In this document: one piece after another, positions 58,090 to 64,000 of the stretch
Numbering within the stretch: position 1 is the first letter of the stretch
Layout: each line of letters begins with the position of its first letter
Assembly: GCA_963744255.1 (NCBI GenBank)
Contig: CAVUSZ010000047.1
Location: forward strand, 1 to 64,000
Source of the DNA: DATEDA01 sp963744255
GTDB taxonomy: Bacteria; Pseudomonadota; Gammaproteobacteria; Burkholderiales; SG8-39
Length of the DNA: 64,000 bases
Direction: 5' to 3'
The notes under the pieces: model-generated
The model's database searches: none
The model's input: the letters and a program-made list of their open reading frames with translations, nothing else
Told to the model about the DNA's origin: nothing
Translations under genes and position numbers: made by a program

Positions 58090-58590
58090 GTGAACGGAAG
58101 GTATGGTTGGCATGCAGCGGCCGCGGACGTGGCGGAAGCCGTCCGGACCGCCGGCCCTCGCGTCGCGGTCGTCGCTGCAGTGATCGGCATGCTTGCTCGC
58201 GGTGCCGGTGCTTCTGCGGGCCTATGTCTTCGTTCCGTGGTGACGGCCATGAGCGAGTGCTGTTTCGGGGTCGAGCAGAGGGCGGATGGTTCCGTAGTGG
58301 TCGCTGCCCAAAGCAACGCGGAGGTGAGCATCGAGCGGTTTGCTCCCGGCCGCGCGGAATCGGCGGCGGTGGTGCAGTTCGTCCGGCAGCGCTCGCGTGC
58401 GCCGCGCGTCTGCGTCGCCGCGACCGGCGAGCGCTCGCTCGGTCTCGCGCTCGCCTTCGGCGAGGTGCCGGAAGCAGAGGTCATCCTGATCCGGCCGGCG
58501 GCGCTGCCGCGGCGGAGCGAGCCGACAGCATCGTCGAGCGGTGACGGGGTCGCGGTCGCCCTGGCGCAGTATGCGCGCCGAGCCGCCTGA
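58090..58590 (+). CDS. Unknown protein encoded between kdpC and kdpD (166 aa)
   Basis: GTG 58090 follows GAGGAGATGAG. The first 50 residues are Ala-rich and partly hydrophobic; the better-ordered part may start at ATG 58250 (MSECCFGVEQRADGSVVVAA QSNAEVSIERFAPGRAESAA). It then reads RAPRVCVAATGERSLGLALA FGEVPEAEVILIRPAALPRR. The pattern of alternating β-strands and helices suggests an α/β fold, superficially like the N-terminal RNase H-like part of IS110 transposases, but no catalytic residues can be assigned. Its place inside the kdp locus suggests a link with K+ or osmotic stress. Confidence 0.5.
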   Translation: MNGRYGWHAAAADVAEAVRTAGPRVAVVAAVIGMLARGAGASAGLCLRSVVTAMSECCFGVEQRADGSVVVAAQSNAEVSIERFAPGRAESAAVVQFVRQRSRAPRVCVAATGERSLGLALAFGEVPEAEVILIRPAALPRRSEPTASSSGDGVAVALAQYARRAA

Positions 58591-58601
58591 GCGAGGTCGT
58601 C

Positions 58602-58901
58602 TTGGTTACGCATATGTGCCCCATTTGCAAGCGGACCCACCAGGTGCGTGAGGCGCGCGCGCAGGTGGCATACGGTCGGCAGTTCACCTGCTCGCCGGAG
58701 TGTGAAACGGAGCGCCGGCGGCGGCAGCGTAGTCACCCGGCGCAGCCGCTGATCGTCGGAGAAGCCAAGCGAGCGGCGGGCGGATGGCAGCGTCTTCGGG
58801 CCTACGCCGCCAAATCGCTCCACGTGTGGGCCATTGCATCCGCCGGCGCGGACCTGGTCCGCACGGCGGGGCGCATGCGCGGCAGCTACCCGTTTCGCTG
58901 A
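58602..58901 (+). CDS. Small putative zinc-ribbon protein (99 aa)
   Basis: TTG 58602 or ATG 58614 (MCPICKRTHQVREARAQVAY). Two cysteine pairs, CPIC and CSPEC about 30 residues apart (GRQFTCSPECETERRRRQR), can bind zinc; the sequence between resembles short treble-clef or zinc-ribbon folds. The C-terminal part (GGWQRLRAYAAKSLHVWAIA SAGADLVRTAG) is amphipathic. It follows the previous unknown gene by 11 bases and precedes kdpD by 96. No family is recognised. Confidence 0.5.
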   Translation: MVTHMCPICKRTHQVREARAQVAYGRQFTCSPECETERRRRQRSHPAQPLIVGEAKRAAGGWQRLRAYAAKSLHVWAIASAGADLVRTAGRMRGSYPFR

Positions 58902-58997
58902 TCCGCACCGTGCCGCCGGCCGGCTTGTTCACCTACCGGCCATGAGCTAATCTCGCAGCGCGGGCCCCGCGGTCGTGCAGACTCGGGGCCTTGCGCC

Positions 58998-61739
58998 ATG
59001 GAGAACGACCGCCCCGACCCCGACCAGCTCCTCGCCCGCGTCCAGCGCGAGGAACGCGACGAGAAGCGCGGCAAGCTCAAGATCTTCTTCGGCGCGTGCG
59101 CCGGCGTGGGCAAGACCTACGCGATGCTGCTCGGCGCGCGCGAGCAGAAGTCCGAGGGTGTCGACGTCGTCGTCGGGCTCGTCGAGACGCATCGTCGCAA
59201 GGAGACCGCGGCGCTCCTCGACGGTCTCGAGGTCCTGCCCCGCCGCAGCGTCCCCTACCGCGGGGTCGAGCTCGAGGAGTTCGATCTCGATGCCGCGCTC
59301 GCGCGCAAACCCCGCCTGATCGTCGTCGACGAGCTCGCCCATACCAACGCGCCCGGCTCGCGCCATGCCAAGCGCTGGCAGGACGTCGAGGAACTGCTCG
59401 ACGCGGGTATCGACGTCTACACGGCGATGAACGTGCAGCACCTCGAGAGCCTGAACGACGTGGTCGGCAAGATCACCGGCATCCGGGTGTGGGAGACCGT
59501 TCCGGACCACGCGTTCGACGACGCGCACGAGGTCGCGCTCGTCGACCTGCCGCCGGACGAGCTGATCGAGCGGCTGAACGAGGGCAAGGTGTACATGCCC
59601 GAGGCGGCCGAGAACGCGGTCCGCAACTTCTTCCGCATGGGCAACCTGATCGCGCTGCGCGAGATGGCCCTGCGCCGCACGGCGGAACGCGTCGACCGGC
59701 AGATGCGCGAGTACCGTACCGACGAGGGTATCGACGTGTCGTGGCCGGTCGCCGAGCGGATCATCGTCTGCGTCGGCCCGGGCGCCAGCGCGGACCGCAC
59801 CGTGCGCGCGGGCGCGCGCCTTGCGGCGCGGACGAAGGCCGACTGGACGGCGGTATACATCGAGACGCCGCGCCTGCAGCGCCTGCCCGACGCCGAGCGC
59901 GACCGCATCCTGCGCTCGCTGCGGCTCGCCGAGCAGCTCGGCGGCATCGCGATCACGCTCGGTGGCGGCGACGTCGCCGAAGAGATCCTCGCCTACGCGC
60001 GCGCGAGCAACGCGACCCGCATCGTCGTCGGCCGGGCGCGCCGGGGCGGCTTGCGCGCGTGGCTCCCTCTCTCCGCGGCGGACCGGATCGTCGCCGGCGC
60101 GTCCGACCTCGAGGTGCTCGTGGTCGGCCGGGAGGTCGAGGCTGCGTCCGGGGGCGCGGCGAAGGCCCTGCTCGCGCGGAGCCGCGACCACCTGGGCGTC
60201 GAGCCCCCGCGGAAGAAGCGCTGGCCGGGCTACGCCCGGGCTGCGGTCGCCGTCGCGATCGCCACCGGCGTCGCCGCGCTCATGGACCCGTTCTTCGAGC
60301 CCGCGAACCAGGTGATGGTGTACCTCCTGGCGGTGACGCTCGTCGCGACGCGCCTCGGCCGGGGCCCATCGGTGTTCGCGGCAGTGGCCGCGGTGCTTGC
60401 ATTCGACGTCTTCTTCGTCGCCCCGCGCGGGTCGTTCGCGGTCTCAGATACCGAATACCTCGTCACCTTCGCGGTGATGCTTGCTGTCGGGCTCATCATC
60501 AGCGGGCTGGCGGCCAACATCCGGACGCGCGCGCGTATCGCCGGCTACCGCGAGCAGCGCACCGCGGCGCTCTACGCCATGAGCCGGGAGCTGGGCACCG
60601 CGGAGGACCTCGCGGAGATGCTAGGGATCGCGGTGAAGCACGTCGCACAGGTGTTCGAGTCGCAGGCGGTAATCCTCCTGCCGGACCACGACGGTCGGAT
60701 CCGCTACCCGCGCGGGGGCGGCGCCAATGCGTCGCTCCGCGCGGCCGACCTGTCGGTCGCGCAATGGGTGTTCGATCACGAGGCTCCGGCGGGGCTTGGC
60801 ACGGACACGCTGCCCGGCGCCCTGGCGCACTACCTGCCGCTAACGGGGAGCCAGGGCGAGATCGGTGTGCTCGCGATCCTGCCGGCGAACGCGCGACGCG
60901 TGTTCGTCCCCGAGCAGCAGCGGCTCCTCGAGACTTTCGCGAGCCAGATCGCGCTCGCACTCGAGCGCGCCCAGCTCGGCACCGCGGCCAAGCAGAGCGA
61001 GCTTGCGGCCGAATCGGAGCGCCTGCGCAACGCGCTGCTTGCCGCGATCTCGCACGATCTCCGCACGCCGCTCGCCTCGATCGTCGGCGCCTCCTCGAGC
61101 CTGCTCGAGCGCGGCGAGCGCATGGACCCGGCGGCGCGGGCCGAGCTCGCGCGCGCGATCCAGGAGGAGGCCGGGCGGATGTCGGGTATCATCGACAACG
61201 TCCTCGACATGGCGCGCCTCCAGTCCGGCGCCGCGAGCCTCAACCGCCAGTGGCATCCGCTCGAAGAGATCGTCGGCGCGACGCTCAAGCGCCTCGATCG
61301 CACGCTTGCCGGATTCCGCGTCGTGACCCATATCCCCGAGGAACTGCCGCTCGTGAACGTCGACGGCGTGCTGATCGGCCAGCTGCTCGCGAACCTGCTC
61401 GAGAACGCGTCCAAGTACACCCCGCAGGGGACGACGATCTCGATCTCCGCCGAGACCGGGCAAGAGGAGATCGTCGTGTCGGTCGCCGACGAAGGCCCCG
61501 GCCTGCCGCCCGGCGAGGAGGAGCGCATCTTCGACAAGTTCCACCGCGCCACGCCCGAGGGACCGCAGAGCGGCGTCGGCCTCGGGCTCTCGATCTGCAA
61601 GGCGATCGTGCAGGCGCACGGCGGCACGATCGCGGCCGAGAACCTGCCCGCCGGCGGCGCGGTGTTCCGCTTCACGCTGCCGCTCACCGGCTCGCCGCCG
61701 GAGATCGCCGGTGAGCCGGCGCTCCGCCGCGCCGCATGA
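58998..61739 (+). CDS. kdpD: KdpD, osmosensitive K+ sensor histidine kinase
   Basis: 913 residues. N-terminal KdpD domain with Walker A FFGACAGVGKTYAMLLGARE and LARKPRLIVVDELAHTNAPG SRHAKRWQDVEELLDAGIDV YTAMNVQHLESLNDVV. A USP-like domain (IIVCVGPGASADRTVRAGAR), four membrane helices (about residues 415-505), a GAF-like region and the kinase core follow: HisKA LLAAISHDLRTPLASIVGAS (His686) and HATPase LLENASKYTPQGTTI, VADEGPGLPPGEEERIFDKF, SGVGLGLSICKAIVQAHGG. It overlaps kdpE by four bases. Confidence 0.96.
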   Translation: MENDRPDPDQLLARVQREERDEKRGKLKIFFGACAGVGKTYAMLLGAREQKSEGVDVVVGLVETHRRKETAALLDGLEVLPRRSVPYRGVELEEFDLDAALARKPRLIVVDELAHTNAPGSRHAKRWQDVEELLDAGIDVYTAMNVQHLESLNDVVGKITGIRVWETVPDHAFDDAHEVALVDLPPDELIERLNEGKVYMPEAAENAVRNFFRMGNLIALREMALRRTAERVDRQMREYRTDEGIDVSWPVAERIIVCVGPGASADRTVRAGARLAARTKADWTAVYIETPRLQRLPDAERDRILRSLRLAEQLGGIAITLGGGDVAEEILAYARASNATRIVVGRARRGGLRAWLPLSAADRIVAGASDLEVLVVGREVEAASGGAAKALLARSRDHLGVEPPRKKRWPGYARAAVAVAIATGVAALMDPFFEPANQVMVYLLAVTLVATRLGRGPSVFAAVAAVLAFDVFFVAPRGSFAVSDTEYLVTFAVMLAVGLIISGLAANIRTRARIAGYREQRTAALYAMSRELGTAEDLAEMLGIAVKHVAQVFESQAVILLPDHDGRIRYPRGGGANASLRAADLSVAQWVFDHEAPAGLGTDTLPGALAHYLPLTGSQGEIGVLAILPANARRVFVPEQQRLLETFASQIALALERAQLGTAAKQSELAAESERLRNALLAAISHDLRTPLASIVGASSSLLERGERMDPAARAELARAIQEEAGRMSGIIDNVLDMARLQSGAASLNRQWHPLEEIVGATLKRLDRTLAGFRVVTHIPEELPLVNVDGVLIGQLLANLLENASKYTPQGTTISISAETGQEEIVVSVADEGPGLPPGEEERIFDKFHRATPEGPQSGVGLGLSICKAIVQAHGGTIAAENLPAGGAVFRFTLPLTGSPPEIAGEPALRRAA

Positions 61740-62434
61740 CGGCGCTGCGCTACAACGCCGTCGTCGTCGAGGACGACCCCCAGATCCGGCGGTTCCTCCG
61801 CACCGTGCTGCCGAGCGAGGGGTTCGCGGTGTTCGAGGCGGAGACCGCCGAGCGCGGGCTCGTCGAGGCGGCGACGCGCAAGCCCGATGTCGTCATCCTC
61901 GACCTCGGGCTGCCCGATCTCGACGGCGCCGAGGTCATCCGGCGGCTGCGTGAGTGGTCGCGGGTGCCGATCCTCGTTCTCTCGGCGCGCACCCGGGAGC
62001 AGGACAAGATCGCGGCGCTCGACGCCGGCGCCGACGACTATCTCGCCAAACCGTTCGGCGTGGGCGAGCTGATGGCGCGGCTGCGAGTGGCGCTCCGCCA
62101 CGGCGCGGCGCGCGCCGGAGGCGCCGGGGAACCGGCGTTCGCCACCGGCGAGCTGAAGGTGGACCTCGCGGCGCGGCGCGTGACGGTCGGCGGTCGCGAA
62201 GCGAGGCTCACGCCGATCGAGTGGCGGCTGCTCGCGGCGCTCGTCAAGCACGCCGGCATGGTGGTGACGCACCGCCAGCTGCTGCGCGACGTCTGGGGAC
62301 CCGCGTCCGTCGAGCAGTCGCACACTCTGCGCGTGCACATGGCTTCGCTCCGGCGCAAACTCGAAACGGATCCCGCGCAACCGCGGTATCTCCTCACCGA
62401 GATCGGCGTCGGCTACCGGCTCGCGGCCGACTGA
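61736..62434 (+). CDS. kdpE: KdpE, response regulator of the Kdp system
   Basis: 232 residues. Receiver: VVVEDDPQIRRFLRTVL, phosphoacceptor Asp56 in DVVILDLGLPDLDGAEVIRR, Lys105 in DDYLAKPFGVGELMARLRVA. C-terminal winged helix: RLTPIEWRLLAALVKHAGMV VTHRQLLRDVWGPASVEQSH TLRVHMASLRRKLE and RYLLTEIGVGYRL. ATG overlaps the kdpD stop. It is the expected activator of kdpFABC and the probable reader of the phased TTGACGC repeats. Confidence 0.96.
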   Translation: MTALRYNAVVVEDDPQIRRFLRTVLPSEGFAVFEAETAERGLVEAATRKPDVVILDLGLPDLDGAEVIRRLREWSRVPILVLSARTREQDKIAALDAGADDYLAKPFGVGELMARLRVALRHGAARAGGAGEPAFATGELKVDLAARRVTVGGREARLTPIEWRLLAALVKHAGMVVTHRQLLRDVWGPASVEQSHTLRVHMASLRRKLETDPAQPRYLLTEIGVGYRLAAD

Positions 62435-62511
62435 ACGGCCCCGGCGTCACGGCCGGGCCATGGCACGAGCGTGCGCGACGCCCGGTCAAGGCGTTCGTTC
62501 GCGCGGCGGGA

Positions 62512-63345
62512 TCAGGAAGCAGTGATCTCGAGGTTGTCGATCAGCCGCGTCGTCCCCAGCCTTGCCGCGGCAAGGATCACGAGGTCGCGGTCGTCCGGCC
62601 CCGGCGGCTGCAGGTCGGCCTGGCGCCGCACTGCGATGTAGTCGGGCTGCCAGCGGTGGGTGCGAAGCTCCACCATCGCCTCCGCTTCGAGCCGCCCGTA
62701 CCGGCGTTCGCCCGCGGCGATCGAGCGCGCGTTCTTCTTGAGGATGCGGTAGAGCCGCGGCGCTTCCATGCGCTCGGCCGCGGACAGGTAGTTGTTGCGG
62801 GAGGAGAGCGCGAGCCCGTCGTCTGCGCGGGCCGTTTCGCCCGGAACGATCGTGATGGGCAGTGCGAGCTGCCGCACCATGTTGCGCACGATCATCAGCT
62901 GCTGATAGTCCTTCTTGCCGAACACCGCGACGCCGGGCTGCACGGCGTTGAAGAGCTTGAGCACCACCGTGCAGACGCCGCGGAAGAAACCCGGGCGGAA
63001 CGCGCCCTCGACGATGTCCGCGAGCGCCGCCGGGGGGTCGACCATGTAGCCCTGCGGCTCGGGATACATCTCGCGCTCGTCCGGGGCGAAAAGCACGTCG
63101 ACCCCCTCGCGCTCGAGCTGCTCGCAATCCGCGGCGAAGGTCCGCGGATAGCTGTCGAAGTCGTCGGTCGGCGCGAACTGGAGCCGGTTGACGAAGATCG
63201 TGGCGGCCACGAACGGCGCCGCGCGCCGGGCGATGCGCATCAGCCCGAGATGCCCCTCGTGCAGGTTGCCCATCGTCGGCACGCACGCGGTCTCGCGGCC
63301 CGCGAGCGCGGCGCGCAGCTCCCCGATGCGGCGGACGATCTGCAT
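62512..63345 (-). CDS. panC: Pantothenate synthetase (pantoate–β-alanine ligase)
   Basis: 277 residues. Class I synthetase-like motifs: VPTMGNLHEGHLGLMRIARR (HIGH-like site), ATIFVNRLQFAPTDDFDSYP RTF, LFAPDEREMYPEPQGYMV, FRPGFFRGVCTVVLKLFNAV QPGVAVFGKKDYQQLMIVRN MV, and DDGLALSSRNNYLSAAER. It joins pantoate and β-alanine using ATP. The ATG (63343-63345) shares its last base with the panB stop. Confidence 0.95.
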   Translation of the reverse strand: MQIVRRIGELRAALAGRETACVPTMGNLHEGHLGLMRIARRAAPFVAATIFVNRLQFAPTDDFDSYPRTFAADCEQLEREGVDVLFAPDEREMYPEPQGYMVDPPAALADIVEGAFRPGFFRGVCTVVLKLFNAVQPGVAVFGKKDYQQLMIVRNMVRQLALPITIVPGETARADDGLALSSRNNYLSAAERMEAPRLYRILKKNARSIAAGERRYGRLEAEAMVELRTHRWQPDYIAVRRQADLQPPGPDDRDLVILAAARLGTTRLIDNLEITAS

Positions 63346-64000
63346 CAGAACGCGTGCTCCGGACCGGGAAAGGTGCCCGCCTTGACTTCCTCGACATAGC
63401 GGCGGATCGCTGCTTTCGCGTCCGCGGCGCCGGCCATGAAGTTCTTGACGAACCGCGCCTTGCGGCCGGGATAGATGTCGAGCATGTCGTGGAGCACGAG
63501 CACCTGGCCGGCGCAGTCCGCTCCGGCGCCGATCCCGATGGTCGGGATCGAGAGCGTTCCGGTGACCTCCTTCGCCAGCGCCGCCGGTACCGCCTCGAGC
63601 ACCACCATCGCCGCGCCCGCGTCCTCGACTGCGCGGGCGTCGTCGAGCACCTGCTGACCTGCCGCGTCGCCCTTGCCCTGGACCCGATATCCGCCGAGCT
63701 GGTTCACCGATTGCGGCGTCAGGCCGACGTGGCCGCACACCGGGATGCCGCGTTCCACGAGAAAACGAATGGTCTCCAGCATCGTCCGGCCGCCTTCGAG
63801 CTTCACGCCCTGCGCCCCGGCGGCGATCAGCCGCGCGGCGTTCAGGTACGCCTGCTCGCGGGAGGCCTGGTAGCTTGCGAACGGCAGGTCGCCGAGCACG
63901 AACCCCCGGCGCGAGCCGCGCGCCACGCAGCGCACGTGATACTCCATATCCTGCATCGTCACCGGCAGGGTGCTGTCGTGGCCCTGAATCACCATCCCGA
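63345..64000 (-). CDS. panB: 3-methyl-2-oxobutanoate hydroxymethyltransferase (N-terminus cut by right edge)
   Basis: At least 218 residues are in the window and the frame is still open at 64000 (GMVIQGHDSTLPVTMQDMEY). Family motifs: VLGDLPFASYQASREQAYLN AARLIAAGAQGVKLEGGRTM, VCGHVGLTPQSVNQLGGYRV QGKGDAAGQQVLDDARAVED AGAAMVVLEAVPAALA, and IGIGAGADCAGQVLVLHDML DIYPGRKARFVKNFM. It makes ketopantoate from 2-ketoisovalerate with methylene-folate. About 45-50 N-terminal residues lie beyond the window. Confidence 0.95.
   Translation of the reverse strand, partial: GMVIQGHDSTLPVTMQDMEYHVRCVARGSRRGFVLGDLPFASYQASREQAYLNAARLIAAGAQGVKLEGGRTMLETIRFLVERGIPVCGHVGLTPQSVNQLGGYRVQGKGDAAGQQVLDDARAVEDAGAAMVVLEAVPAALAKEVTGTLSIPTIGIGAGADCAGQVLVLHDMLDIYPGRKARFVKNFMAGAADAKAAIRRYVEEVKAGTFPGPEHAF

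Overview
The window reads as a GC-rich betaproteobacterial chromosome segment, most like a Burkholderiales-type respiratory heterotroph. The support is the gene order: cysI–DUF934–cysH–cysD–cysN beside cobA with a divergent CysB-type regulator, napFDABC facing a nine-gene ccm operon, a kdpFABC–DE locus, PEP-CTERM proteins and a TRAP transporter cluster. I see no rRNA, tRNA, CRISPR array, prophage or intact insertion sequence.

Layout. 1–5.5 kb is decayed accessory DNA: a partial ORF, a broken thermonuclease gene, three tandem broken PEP-CTERM genes, and a serine-recombinase fragment. 5.5–9.6 kb has an RcsF-like lipoprotein and a phosphorelay (CHASE2 hybrid kinase, Hpt protein, OmpR-type regulator). 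9.7–16.1 kb is a likely catabolic operon (VOC protein, ketopantoate-reductase-like enzyme, FAD monooxygenase, DUF2783, tripartite TRAP importer). 16.2–18.4 kb is an ECF sigma/anti-sigma pair with two small divergent membrane proteins. 18.5–21.8 kb is one large SARP/BTAD transcriptional regulator. 22.3–25.9 kb is a three-gene methyl-transfer cassette: HTH–methyltransferase, MTHFR-like and MetE-like proteins. 26.2–30.5 kb is napFDABC, converging on ccmABCDEFGHI (30.6–37.4 kb). 37.5–40 kb has trxC and a low-oxygen-type module (Zn alcohol dehydrogenase, broken phasin-like gene, hemerythrin) with an FNR/Anr-type box. 40–44.5 kb is a MacAB-like efflux system. 44.6–52.1 kb is sulfate assimilation with cobA and the cysB-like gene. 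53–62.4 kb is the Kdp potassium system. panC and panB close the window; panB runs off the right edge.

How the genes work together. The ccm operon attaches haem to the c-type cytochromes NapB and NapC. The cysI, cysH and cysDN genes reduce sulfate to sulfide, and cobA supplies the sirohaem precursor needed by CysI. KdpDE would control kdpFABC, and phased TTGACGC repeats on both sides of kdpFABC are candidate KdpE sites.

Caution on sequence quality. Many otherwise well-conserved genes (napA, napB, napC, kdpA, the anti-sigma gene, the SARP gene, the hybrid kinase) carry single-base frameshifts. Most are one extra base, often beside a G/C run. This looks more like indel error in the assembly than decay, although the 1–5.5 kb block may be truly degenerate. 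I give whole-gene spans for these and name the break points.
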